Assembly (NCBI RefSeq): GCF_026151205.1
Contig: NC_087078.1
Span: 17,007,118 to 17,067,117, forward strand
Source of the DNA: Bolinopsis microptera
Lineage: Eukaryota > Ctenophora > Tentaculata > Lobata > Bolinopsidae
DNA: 60,000 nt
Reading direction: 5' to 3'
Each line of letters begins with the position of its first letter. Position 1 is the stretch's first letter. The notes beneath the pieces were generated by a model. It had not been told where the DNA came from, did not search any database, and worked only from the letters and a program-made list of their open reading frames with translations. This document shows positions 36,010 to 47,547 of the stretch, piece by piece. A program made the position numbers and the translations under genes.

Positions 36010-39000
36010 ATGAAGCTTGACGAAGATAGAGATAGGGTCCTCAATTCAGCAGACCAGGGTACTGCTGATCAGTACCAACGATTCCTCTGCAATAAGGTAA
36101 ACTCAACCGCTCGTTTTGTTCAACCCCTTGTTCATGTTGAACCCTCTATTTCAGGGTTTTAGTGAGATAACAGCTGTTGTTGTTACGTTAATTAAGTCTT
36201 GTTTTTAATTGGTTTTGATTGTGAGGTTCCTACGAACTTGAAGCTGACCAACTCATCAATACTTAACCTAATATCCATTAAATTGCAGGGAGGCTGTTTT
36301 CTAACACAGGGTATACCACGTGCAACTCATCAATACTTAACCTAATATCCATTAAATTGCAGGGAGGCTGTTTTCTAACACAGGGTATACCACGTGCAAC
36401 TCATCAATACTTAACCTAATATCCATTAAATTGCAGGGAGGCTGTTTTCTAACACAGGGTATACCACGTGCAACTCATCAATACTTAACCTAATATCCAT
36501 TAAATTGCAGGGAGGCTGTTTTCTAACACAGGGTATACCACGTGCAACTCATCAATACTTAACCTAATATCCATTAAATTGCAGGGAGGCTGTTTTCTAA
36601 CACAGGGTATACCACGTGCAACTCATCAATACTTAACCTAATATCCATTAAATTGCAGGGAGGCTGTTTTCTAACACAGGGTATACCACGTGCAACTCAT
36701 CAATACTTAACTTAATATCCATTAAATTGCAGGGAGGCTGTTTTCTAACACAGGGCATACCACGTGCAACTCATCAATACTTAACCTAATATCCATTAAA
36801 TTGCAGGGAGGCTGTTTTCTAACACAGGGTATACCACGTGCAACTCATCAATACTTAACCTAATATCTATTAAATTGCAGGGAGGCTGTTTTCTAACACA
36901 GGGTATAACACGTGCAACTCATCAATACTTAACCTAATATCCATTAAATTGCAGGGAGGCTGTTTTCTAACACAGGGTATACCACGTGCAACTCATCAAT
37001 ACTTAACTTGATATCCATTAAATTGCAGGGAGGCTGTTTTCTAACACAGGGTATACCACGTGCAACTCATCAATACTTAGCCTAATATCTATTAAATTGC
37101 AGGGAGGCTGTTTTCTAACACAGGGTATACCACGTGCAACTCATCAATACTTAACTTAATATCCATTAAATTGCAGGGAGGCTGCTTTTTAACACAGGGT
37201 ATACCACGTGCAACTCATCAATACTTAACCTAATATCCATTAAATTGCAGGGAGGCTGTTTTCTAACACAGGGTATACCACGTGCAATAAATGTAACTCT
37301 CCTCCCTACACCTGTGTCAGAGAGTGCATACAACCATCTAGTTAATGCTCAGGCAAGTTTGTTTTATATCAAACATAATGAATTCTTTCCTTGTAGAGTG
37401 ATAATAATTTTGGCGAAAATATACATTGATTTGGATTCTTGGCCTGATTATAATGGCTAAATTGAACTTTTAATCGTTGAAAGAATACATTTGCGTCTAC
37501 TTTAATTCAGTACACTCTTCAGGAGCCACTGAACAAACTGATAGAACTATCAAGTCGTGATGTAGCTTTCGTAACGAGGACGATAGAACCATGCACTAAA
37601 GTGGACTACCTAGCCAAGCGGCTATTGGACATCTACAAACTGTGTGTGGTGGGTAAATTAACAAATCAATCATTCTCTATTGCATTGGTTTTGATAACTT
37701 TTTTTAGGTAAATCAAATTAGTTTGATCTGCCAAAAGTTTGAATCCTTGATCTGATGATTTCCAAAAGAAGCCCAATTCCCAATGATATGGAGCATTCTC
37801 TTCTCGAAAAGTAACAACATCCTCCCACTTACAGTTAGACGAGAATCAGATTACTCTTGGGATGTACAGACACGACTATATGTTCCACAGTCCCAACCCA
37901 ACTGGGGATGACGCTCTTCACAATGGAGCTTTCAAAATGGTATCTTATTTTACACATTTAACGTCATAATTTCCTAATTTTAGGCAGACTGAGACCCCCG
38001 ACCCGAAACCGGAATCATAGTGCACAATTAAAATTACAATTTGTAGATACTAATTTTGCTGCTGACAAACACCCCTCGCAGGTGGAAGCAAACCTGATGT
38101 CAGCAGCACTTTTGGGAACAGGAACCCACGTCATGGAGCTTCACAACCAGGTCCTAGCGAGGGAGCTGCCAGAGAGGAAGCAGCCCTACAAGAAGACCCT
38201 GGTCCCTATGGTGCGGGGCATCGCTTCCGCTTGGGGTCTCTATGACAGGCCTGGGAGCATATTTTTGTTTTTGGGTGAGCTCTTTTAAAATGAGAATATT
38301 TCAGAGAATTGCCGAATCTTACACTATTTTATTCTCAGTGATAAGCAATAAGAGCATGCAATATATTGGTGCTTAGGCCAAAACTTTATCAATTGATCCA
38401 ATTTCACACCAGTTGCACCGGATGACTTCAACTGGTTTGATCAACAAAAGATGATCGACACAATGTGGGATGACTATGGTATTATAAGCATGAAGATGAC
38501 TTACGAGGAGTTCATAGAGGAAGGAGAACTCAGCTCTGACAACAGGTACAATAGAGAATATGTACTTATATGAACAGCAATACCCCTAGAAATACCCTAG
38601 AAGTAGAACAGCAATGCCCCCATAACTATAAGTAAAGTCCTCATAAATAGAGGCGTTTATGATTTCAGTGCGTCCATAAAATTAGGACTGACTGAATTTG
38701 TAGAGGCAAAGGATTGAAGTTGTGGATTAAGGTGCTGCGTATTTATTCATCAGACATCATAACCTCATAACCTCATAACCTCACAACCTCATAACCTCAC
38801 AACCAGTGTTTTACTTTCACCACCCTTTTTTTATCAGGTACTACGTGCGAGGGAAAGAAATAGCGATATTCTATTTTCGGAGTATGTGGAACGAAGATCA
38901 TTACAAGACTGAGAAACACTGGGAGACAAGACTGAAAATAGAAAGGAGTAAAGCGGTGAAAGTTCCAAATATTCGGCATCAGTGTATAAATCTGAAATAC

Positions 39001-40620
39001 TTCCAGCAAGCGTTCCTAAACAAAGGGGTCATGGAGAAGTAAGATGTTCTCCTCTAAAAGTTTTAATAGCTATTTGTTGACCAGGAAACAAGTGATGCAC
39101 TCAATTTTGTTTTGACGCCGTTTATAATACAAAAACACTAGGTATCTGACAGAGGGAGAGTCTAAGTTGGTCAAATCGGTGTTTGCAGAGCTGTACCAGC
39201 TGGCTCCAGGAGCAGAGGGTGACAAAGCAGCTCAGCTTGGTGATTATACTGGGAGTGGGTTTAATTATAATTAGAGTATTAAAGTTCACGGATCATAATC
39301 GTATCAGAATAAATTTCAATCCACCATTCATAACCGTTCACTTTTGCTTTTTTACAAATTATGGCGAATGGAAAAATTGCGCAGCGTTTGACGACCCACG
39401 AGGGTGGGTATTAAAGCCGAGTAGAGAAGGGGGAGGTAACAATATTTGGGAGGAGGAGATGCTTGAGAAGCTAACTCAACTCCACGACTCTGACGAAAGG
39501 GAAGCTTTCGTCCTCATGCAGCGCCTCAATGCACCACATGTACCGAACAGGTTACTAAAAGGTTCCGTGAACAATTAGCTTACTCTCAAGTTATTAGAAC
39601 TATAGTTGATTACTGACAGGTAACTAGTACTACATAGTACATTCTATAAGCTGCTGGTTGATTTAAAACTGCAGGGTGGACTACTGGCAGCTTATTTATT
39701 AGTTGGTGAGAGGTTGCTCTTTAGTTGGTTTAGTGTGGATTTTCTTCAAAAGTTGAATCATAAGCTTTGATCCTACATATAATTGGAATATTTTATTAAA
39801 GGGTGGTGAGGAGTGGACCAAATGAACGAGCGAAGCTGTCAGAAACTTTCGATACCACAGCAGAGCTTGGGTTATTCTGCGTGTATGTTGCCGATTCCCA
39901 AGAAAAGGTTTGCCACTGAGGAATTTATAAGTTTGTCAGGTTATTATTTTAATCTAGTTTGTCAGGTTATTTGTTATTTGTCGGACTTTTTTCAAATGGA
40001 CATTAATTGGACGCTTGAGGCCCTAGAGTTAATCTTAATGTCCGTTCAAATAAAGTCCGACAAGGCAGTTAAATACATTAATTAAATGCCTCCGAGAGTT
40101 CATCTTAATGTCTGTTCAAATAAAGTCCGACAAGGCAGTTAAATACATTAAATAAATTCCTGCGAGCGTACTCATTTGAATGTCCGTTCAAAATTATGTC
40201 CGTTCACGTAATGTCCGGTCAATTATAACCGTCCGAGGTAACGTAACGGTAAGGTAACCAAAATTGTTATTGCTTTTCCAGAATCGGCAAGGTATATCAA
40301 TTCACTGTCACGTACTCTAGTTCGACAACTAAAGTTCGCCAAAAATAACTCTTGTCAAACTTCGATACTTGTCGGACTAAATAAAGATTAAAGGTATCAC
40401 TATCAGGTAGATCAAATGTGATCAAGATTTTGCTTAACCAGAACCTTTTCATATGATAAGATATATATGCTAACTGTTATCTTCGGTCAGCACTGAAAAT
40501 TTTCAGGTCTTGGTGAATGAAGTTGCTGGGCCACTCATAAGGACGAAGCCAGCTGCAAACAACGAAGGAGGGATCGCCATAGGCATTGGAGTCATGGACT
40601 CGGTAGTTTTTGCAGATTAG
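36010..40620 (+). CDS. GSS: Glutathione synthetase (eleven exons)
   Basis: Exons are 36010-36096, 37251-37352, 37523-37648, 37835-37939, 38082-38274, 38413-38545, 38838-39038, 39142-39239, 39385-39550, 39802-39907 and 40507-40620. Phases agree at every junction. The 1431 nt encode 476 aa, against 474 in the human enzyme. It catalyses the ATP-dependent joining of glycine to gamma-glutamylcysteine, the last step of glutathione synthesis, in the cytosol. Visible hallmarks are the Mg/ATP residues Glu142 and Asn144 (VEANLMSA), the GKEIAIFYFR strand, the ATP-grasp loop KPSREGGGNN (359-368) and the substrate loop NNEGGIAIG near 460. An in-frame TAA lies two codons before the ATG. Intron 2 uses a GC donor (CAG|GCAAGT). 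Intron 1 contains a 14-unit repeat that duplicates the exon 2 acceptor. Its 3' end has been copied into the receptor array three times. Confidence 0.95.
36249..37284 (+). repeat. 14 x 74-bp tandem repeat carrying the exon 2 splice acceptor of glutathione synthetase
   Basis: Fourteen units of exactly 74 bp occur, with only a few substitutions. Each unit has a branch-point-like TACTTAAC, a pyrimidine-poor spacer, TTGCAG, and then the first 35 nt of exon 2 (GGAGGCTGTTTTC...). Only the last unit continues into the rest of exon 2. Reading on from any earlier acceptor reaches an in-frame TAA inside the next unit (at TTAACCTAA), so only the final acceptor gives a full protein. Confidence 0.97.
38757..38803. 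repeat. Short tandem repeat in intron 6 of glutathione synthetase
   Basis: About five units of the 10-mer ATAACCTCAT/ACAACCTCAT, just upstream of the exon 7 acceptor. Confidence 0.85.
39978..40240. mobile_element. MITE of the TACCTTATCGGAC family in intron 10 of glutathione synthetase
   Basis: This is the inverted orientation of the receptor-intron elements: GTCGGACTTTTTTCAAATGG on the left, then two tandem copies of the GTCCGTTCAAATAAAGTCCG stretch, then TGTCCGGTCAATTATAAC on the right. The duplicated internal segment (about 40028-40150) is unique to this copy. Confidence 0.75.
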
Positions 40621-40884
40621 AATTATTAGTTATAAATAATTATTACATCGTTAATTGATCGTAATTTTGCACTCAAAACTTTAGATCCTTTTACTTGTTA
40701 GTGTTTTTATCCATTTTCAATAAGGACCGGATATACATGTTTATGTTTTTACAAAACATTATAATATCAATAATTCACTGTAGATTAAAACATCGATCAT
40801 TGCGATAGGTGTCAATTGTTAAAAATATAGCAAGAACAGTGATTTATTCGACAACAAATGATTATTATTAATAATTTGTATGGA

Positions 40885-40890
40885 AATAAA
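40885..40890 (+). promoter_or_regulatory. Candidate polyadenylation signal of glutathione synthetase
   Basis: AATAAA lies 265 nt after the stop codon, in sequence whose upstream part is shared with the captured 3' ends in the array. Confidence 0.45.
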
Positions 40891-41539
40891 GATTTTGAAC
40901 TTATAGCTTCTTAATTCCCATTCTTTCAGTTTCATGGTTGATACTATGTACTATAAAATTTTGAAGACCGTGAATTAATTTTTTTAAAGCTACCGAAATT
41001 AGTAATTAAAATTTGTATTACCATTATAGGTCTTAATTTCAAAGGCGCACGCCCAGGAAAAGTTACCGGCTGGTGGTGGTACTAAAGTTGGTTAAATTTA
41101 AACAAACAGCTTGACCTCGCGCATCGCGCGCGCGACAACAACAAACAAGCATGATTTGCACGCGTGGCGCATTCCAATGTTCAGGCAGCTACCACGTGAC
41201 ACAATTCAGCCAACCAGAGTACAGGAATCCGCAAAGTTAAAGTTGCAAACTTTTGATCGGCCCAAAAGGGGACTTTTCTGGAGATTTTGAGATAACTCAA
41301 CAATTACGTTGTCTTGAATTTTCCTCCTAGAGAGGTAACGTTATTTTTAAAAGAGGAACATGTTACAAAAAACCGAAAGTCTCCAACTCTTTTACTTTCA
41401 AAGTTAAGCCCCATCCGGTCATGGGGTTCCTGGGCGTTATATGAATATATCTCCACCAAAAGCACACTCCCCAAATTGTGCGCATTGCTGTAACTTCTTT
41501 CAAACTTCATGAATCGAGATAAATTACCGTCGACGAGTC
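40891..41539. other. Intergenic, no gene seen
   Basis: The sequence downstream of the synthetase contains a short GC-rich stretch (GCGCATCGCGCGCGCG near 41120). There is no supported coding region. Confidence 0.4.
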
Positions 41540-41653
41540 TTGTCATACGTTGTATGACCCGCCGCGCACGAAGTGCGCGGCTCCCCCTGTATCGTCAGGA
41601 CGATAAAGTCAGGACGATAGTGAAACGACCGTGGGGGTCGCAACGTGATACAA
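41540..41653. mobile_element. 114-bp hAT-like MITE with 8-bp target duplication, copy 1
   Basis: Flanked by GACGAGTC at 41532-41539 and 41654-41661. The ends are TTGTCATACGTTG and, read inward from the right, TTGTATCACGTTG. The core is GC-rich with the perfect palindrome CCGCGCACGAAGTGCGCGG. A second copy at 55276-55381 also has an exact 8-bp duplication. Confidence 0.92.
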
Positions 41654-41834
41654 GACGAGTCCAACTCGGCGCGCGTCCTGATTGGTTATAAACCTACAAG
41701 TACAACGTATGACAAATAGTTGATAGTTAAACATAATAAATTAACGGCAGCGATTTATTTTAACTTTAAGACGTTAAAGTAATCAGTGCTGTTTTGTGTT
41801 TGGTTTGCAGCTCTCGGCTTTTTTTAATCAATTT

Positions 41835-41985
41835 CAGCAAGGGTTTTGTCTCTAAAATGAGCATTTTTGATTTGTATTTTGTGGGTACTTCCTTCATCTT
41901 GTTGAGAGACATTTGAGACCAGCCAAGCTTGCTATGCAGCTAAGTCTTCCTTCACTTCAAAAGTTCAAAAAGTCTTAGGATCTAA
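41835..41985 (-). pseudogene. Relic of the plus-strand class A GPCR C-terminus (inverted)
   Basis: The reverse complement aligns with 9950-10060 of the GPCR remnant: the AGTGAAGGAAGACTTAGCTG segment after TM7, then GGTCTCAA..., the CAAGATGAAGGA stretch and AGAGACAAAACCCT. Several indels are present, so it is not coding. It indicates that the GPCR/receptor array once extended, or was copied, to this side of the synthetase gene. Confidence 0.6.
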
Positions 41986-42002
41986 ATGACAAGATTCACT
42001 GA

Positions 42003-42480
42003 TAGTGATGACGATTATCATGAAGCCGGAGGATAAGAAGGAGAACTCAGTACAGCTTTGACAACAGGTACCTCAGAAAATATATACATTAGACAGAAAT
42101 GAGAAATACTTGGCCGGGCTTTATATTACTAATACTATGTGAGTTTACCTAGCTTGCTAGTCTATTCAGCTCAGAAAACTTGAAAAGAGCGCCGCGCACA
42201 GGGATTGGCGAGCCAGGTAAGGTCGGACTCGTTTGTGAACATATGTTATTGTTAATAGTAATAGTAATACCCCTGGCGCACCTAACTAGAGCGTTCGCCG
42301 TTCATGGTTATGACGCACCCATTAAATAAAGACAGCAAAGTTATAACATGAGTATTGTGTAGACAAAGGAAGAAAAAGGATAGAAGTTCTGGATCGAAGC
42401 CGAGGCGCTGGGTATTCTGAGTCATATTTCCAATTACCTCGCAACTAAAAGTAAACGGGGTTAAGGTTTTACTTTTATTT
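42003..42480 (+). pseudogene. Degraded copy of glutathione synthetase exon 6 and intron 6
   Basis: 42003-42110 resembles the end of exon 6 and its donor (GGAGAACTCAG...TTTGACAACAGGTAC against GGAGAACTCAGCTCTGACAACAGGTAC). 42365-42480 resembles the middle of intron 6 (AAAGGAT-GAAGTT-TGGAT-AAG). Indels break the frame. It lies next to the GPCR relic. Confidence 0.45.
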
Positions 42481-43543
42481 GGGACTTGGGTATTATATGA
42501 GGATTTGTTGTCAGCCTATAATATATGCACAATCCATATGTTACCATGGCCATGGGCGGCGCTCAGACTGTCATTCCGCCATATCTTCAAGTTCAATGAA
42601 CACAAAAGCCTGAGGTCCCCAGGTAACCATATATTCAATCGAACGTTAATGTGAACATTAAATTTTTATTGGGTCCCTATGATCCTCATTATTGCAGCGC
42701 CGACAAATCACACGCCCTAGAAGTAAATCATAAATTCTCACGAAGAATCCCGGACCCGATTAACCCAATTTCACATTTCGTAAAATGCAGAAACGGCACA
42801 ATGATCACATCGCTAGCTTACTTCATTTTTCAGAATACCTAAGAAGCTAAGAGGTTCGACCAATAAAACGCACATTTAAAGCTTCTATTATTCATGAGGA
42901 GAGAATCGCAACTTGAATTCGAAGATTAAAATTATGGTAGTTATACGAGGAATTGAGGCGTTATTAATGTAAATTTTGAATTCAATAATATATCAATAAT
43001 ACGAAAAACTCGAGTAATTCAGTAGCAAATGTACCGTTGTATCGACGTTTCAAAAGTGGTACGCAAAACTTGTCCAACGTTTGAAATTTGAAAAACTCAA
43101 CAAACTGGTATATAAATCAGAACAATACTTTATGTAAAATATGTTATATAATGGCAAGATAAAACAATTTCCTTCGTCTTGTAAATTTGATAAAGTTAAT
43201 TATATCAGATCGTCGAAAGCATTCTATAATATTAAACAAGATTTTGTTTTACCTTGCCCAAAATAAAATATATACAATCTACAATCTGCCAGGAACAGTT
43301 TCTAAAATTATCGCCACTGGCAAATACGGATGAGGCAGTTTAGTTAAACTCTGACCTGAAAAAACTGACGCATTACTGAAAGCCCTGACTGATTTATTAT
43401 AGTCACAAGGCACAAACCACTTCTTTCTGAGTTCCAGAGCCAGTTCAGCCCCCGGACACCACCGTTTAGCGGAACACGAGTTGTTGGCAAACTCGTGGAT
43501 AGGCAGTATTTCCATAGTGGTAGCGGAGCCTGTGTTAACGTTC
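42481..43543. other. Intergenic, no gene seen
   Basis: AT-rich sequence between the relics and receptor copy 3. No supported gene or repeat border. Confidence 0.4.
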
Positions 43544-43544
43544 C

Positions 43545-45642
43545 AAGGGCACAGGAGAACGTTTTTCGCACGTTGTATTGCTGGTTTACTAATCTTCGGG
43601 ACTTACCTTCTCCACATTTTGGCAGATTTCCAGTTCATCAATACCTTTAGCTCACACAGACGCCGATACTATACCGTCTGCCTAAAGCAAGTTCAACGTA
43701 ACGTCACATACACCTGCCAGCTGCTTTTCAACTTTTCTTGGCAGGTGATTTCAGTTGTGCTAGTATAGACGACATATTGGATGTGTTTTTCATCAGATCT
43801 GTCATTGCAATCCGGAAGTTATCACACATCACGTGTTTGTGCATATTTACACATGAAATTGAGATGTCTGACAATGACTTTCTAGTGATCAATCAACGCA
43901 AATTTGAACATTTCTGTCCTTTGTAGCAAATCATATATTTAGAAATATTGACTTGTATCCATTTATAGTGCACGATCCTCCCTCCCTAGCTTGGTCTGTA
44001 CAATTGTTTGAAATTTCTTTAGATCCTCGTCAACACAATAACCTATTCTGAAGTGATTAATGCTTTGTTGTTAAGCTTAGTACTCCGCACTTGGTGAAGT
44101 TGTGAACCGGTCTATCATGAACATTTAATATATAGCTATCGCGTCGTCTACAGGTGCTTATTGTTTGCTCAGTAGTTGTGCAGTTGAACTCATCCTCTCT
44201 ATCATCACAATCATTATCACCATCACATATATAACCAGGAGGTAGGTAATGGTTGAGATTTAGTTTATTATATGTGTATTTACAATACATTCCATAAGTC
44301 AGACCATTACAATACGCTTCGTCCTCACAGGAACTAGTTTCACATATATCATTACATATAAAATGAAGATCTACTTCTAGTCCACTGCGCAATGTTGTTT
44401 TTTCTGCACAATTTTGTTCATCCATGTTATTCTCACAGTGTTGTTGACCATCACAAAGCCATCCATATTTTCTTAGCTTTGTAAAATGAAATTATTCCAA
44501 ATCTATCACTCGCTCTGATCCGACACAAATAATTCTCACATAATATATTATCATTACTACTTATCATGAAACCAGTCATCCTCGTGTCACAAGCCTGATA
44601 GTAGTAGGGGTCCTCAGAGCATAACGATTGCTGAAAAACGGACACAATACTAGATGTATAGTAAAACTCTTCCGTGTTGTGACACTTGAACTTCTCTTCG
44701 TCTTCTCCTGGGCGAAGACATTTGTACTTGAGGAACCCGCCATGTTCTTCAATGTAGCATACTGGTTCTGAATGATATTATATAAGCTAGCTACAATATT
44801 TTTCAACAATACATTTTGAAGCTGACACCCTTGAGAGGGCGTAATACTAATGACCGATACTGTTACACGGACTTTGACTTGGACGGACTTTATTTGAACG
44901 GACTTTATTTGAACGGACTTTATTTGAACGGACATTAAAATTAACGCTATTGGGTTCCTATAGGGCTCCGTTCTAATAAAGTCCGATAATTATGCCATGA
45001 TTATTTTCATGAATAATACTACGATGTACCTTTGCATCGCAGCCAGATATCATTTCTGTGATCACAGTAGAGGAAATCGCTGAAGCTAGCAATACAGTCT
45101 GAGATGTTCTTATCACCTTCATCACACTCCACAAAATACATTACAAAAGGTACATCGTTCAAATCTAACCAACTCCTGTAACATTGATTAAGTAAATCTA
45201 TCAGACTTGATGCATTTCAAAATCAAATCGTTCAAGCTTTCCTCAAATTTCTAATAATCATAGTAACTTAACTAGAAACTTACTTGGAAACAAATTTGTA
45301 GCTTGGTCTACTCCAAAACTCTCCCTTTTTAACAGTGTATCCGATGTTCTGACAGAATAGACGAACTGTCTGCGTGTTGAAATAATAGCCGCTAGCGCCA
45401 CATACTGTCCCTGCCCTCTCCTCTCCAGTTTGTTTGCTGACGATTGTAACATACAACAGTCCCTCATCTCCGGACGGAGTTACAGTTCTGTTATCATGTT
45501 GTCGAACTAGAGTCGCGTCCTTAAACTCCCAATCTGGAGTAGAGGTCGATGGCCGTTTTGTTCTGCGAGCAGATGTCACTGATTGATCTGTTGGAGAGCT
45601 AGAAACGAGTTGGAATAATAATATTAATAGCAAAACGTACAT
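43545..45642 (-). pseudogene. SRCR-LDLa-seven-helix receptor, copy 3 (truncated, frameshifted)
   Basis: The 5' part is well preserved: a fused exon 1+2 (45642-45284), exon 3 (45175-45030) and the start of exon 4 (44767 downward), with the same phases as copies 1 and 2. Intron 1 is missing and the reading frame continues through the junction (STPDWEFKD). A one-base insertion near 44485 (TAAAATG against TAAGTG) shifts the frame after the first LDLa segment. Another break occurs near 44060. From about 44056 to 43545 homology continues but is full of small indels. It then ends inside the ectodomain, so no helices remain. It could at most yield a secreted SRCR fragment. Confidence 0.85.
44879..44990. 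repeat. MITE-family fragment in intron 3 of receptor copy 3
   Basis: A GGACTTTGACTTGGAC unit and three GGACTTTATTTGAAC units are followed by the inverted right half ending GTCCGATAAT. It has the largest motif count of the four paralogous introns. Confidence 0.7.
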
Positions 45643-46638
45643 TTTAAGAATTCACTGCGCCTTTCGTAGCACAACTGTAAAGATTGTGAAATAAAAGCAA
45701 AATCCAGCTCTCACAAGTTTGTGGCGTCGATATGACTGAGCACAATGTCCATAGTTTGTCTAATCCTTAGTATAAGGAAAGTTAGCTGTACCAAAGCATC
45801 AAAAACAGAAGAGAGTGCCCAATAATCTGGCAACTCCTGAGTGATAGTACACTCTTATAATTCATAGTAAACGGGAGTTGCTTAAATTATGGGTACACGT
45901 ACACTGTTTAAGCTTTGTTTAATGTTTTGTCATTGGTCTGGGCACCTGCTTTGACCCCTATCTTTATGTTACACTGAAAAGATCTCACACGAGGACTCTT
46001 TAACATTCTCTGACAGATTACAAGCTTCTTTTAGGTACACAGAACAGTACAGAGAATTGGAGAATTTGCTGGCAGAGCCCTTTAAACAATATTGAAGCCC
46101 AAAAGTTTAGGTTTATTTCTCACAGAGGCTTCAAAAATATCAAATTAAACCGTCACGGTGCAATTGGTTTCTGGAGAAGAATTTTTTCAAAAGTCAAAAC
46201 TGTAAAACTTTGGTCCAGAAAATATCATATTTTCAATACGACCAAATATAGAATTTAATGGCAGTTTCAAAGTCAGTGCACCTCTTCATTATAAATTTTG
46301 ATTCAAAGAAATAGCTCATTTTACTTTTTGTTACTCATGCTTTAAACATGATTAACCTGGAATAGATATTTAATTAAAACACGTTACTAACTGAGTAATA
46401 ACCGAGGGTCAGAAATAATTTCAATTACAAGTGTTTTCAAGTTTAATTGTCTATCGTTCTGTAATAAAGCAGAATCAAGTTAGAATGAATCACAAAATTG
46501 TGAATATTACGGTGTATTGAGTCCTGCTCATTTAGAAATGATTAAAATTAACATAAATATGGTATACATTAAGGATAAAACTCACTAATATAATTGAGGG
46601 TCACAATTACATTCGGTATACATTTTCCATTTACTGTC
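45643..46638. repeat. Duplicated spacer between receptor copy 3 and the truncated MFS copy
   Basis: 45643-45905 matches the receptor 5' flank (8540-8810 and 59162-59410). 45910-46638 matches 18020-18821. No gene is seen. Confidence 0.6.
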
Positions 46639-47294
46639 CTACCGTTCTGTGATGAAGCAGAATGTAACCACTTGAATGCAGCTCAACACAAAAGTAACTA
46701 TCACAGCTTGGTGACTGCTCAGGAACGGGGCTACAATAGCGCCGACTGCAGCGCCCACCATGGCGCATCCAGACATCACCCCCGCCCCCAGAACAAGCCG
46801 CTCCGTCCCAAAGTAGTGCTTGTCAAACTCCATTAGCGTCAATTCACACCTCGTTACACAGAAACACATGTTACATATCCCCATAGCAACCACTGTGACA
46901 ACCAGGCTGTGGTCCAGGAAAATGAGACTCAGGTAGCAGGATGCAATGATAACAGAAAGAAGAGGCTGCAGGATTCGGAAACTCACGTACTTTAAAAGGA
47001 AGATGCCGAGAATCCTGCCAATTAGTTTGGCTACTCCGTAAAGAAGGGCGAGAATAAGAAGTTCCTGATCCATAGTGAGCTTACTTTCTTTATTATTAAA
47101 CACGTTGAGCAATGCTGGTATCAGCAATATACTTCCCCAACCCTGGAGTGTATTTATAAAATTAGCCACACAACCTTTAATCAAGCGACCCCAGAATCCC
47201 TTAACTTCAATGACTTCTTGTTCCAATGCGGACTGAAGCCCCTCTCTACCCCCTCCTGGTGACGGTGTGTCTGTTAGAACAAAGTGCAGAATAA
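46639..47294 (-). pseudogene. Truncated MFS transporter, 3' half (right-hand array)
   Basis: The C-terminal half of the transporter is intact in frame for 195 codons (LEQEVIEVKGF to the stop). Upstream it is altered by a 6-bp insertion (adding SP after DTP) and by small deletions, and an in-frame TAG occurs just before homology stops at about 47294. The break is at the same place as in the copy at 231-889, followed by the same synthetase 3' UTR sequence. N-terminal helices are absent. Confidence 0.85.
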
Positions 47295-47497
47295 AAAGGA
47301 ACTATTAATCACCGTTCTTGTTATACTTTTTACAGTTGATACTTGTTATCATTTAAATAATCGAAGTTTTAATCTAGATTAAATTAGTATAATATATTGT
47401 TCTGCAACAAACATAAACGTGTATGTCCCCTCATATCATTGAAAATGGGTAAAAACATTAAAAAAGGGAAGGATCTAAAATTATGTACCCAAAATTA
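47295..47497 (-). pseudogene. Captured 3' UTR of glutathione synthetase, left part (split by a LINE)
   Basis: Matches 890-1085 and 10434-10640. It is interrupted at 47498-47514 by the LINE insertion and resumes at 55164. The last-exon part is at 55195-55274. Confidence 0.75.
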
Positions 47498-47547
47498 CTA
47501 TAAAAGCGATTAACTACTTACTTACTTACTTACTTGATTAGGTCTCC

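Noticed and set aside
36249-37284. CRISPR-like regular array
   Set aside because: Units are contiguous 74-bp tandem copies without unique spacers, they contain a eukaryotic splice acceptor and exon start, and the surrounding DNA is animal.
39183-39578. A 131-codon open frame in the glutathione synthetase region treated as one exon
   Set aside because: It runs through an intron. The splice sites at 39239/39385 and 39550 give the conserved enzyme sequence in phase.
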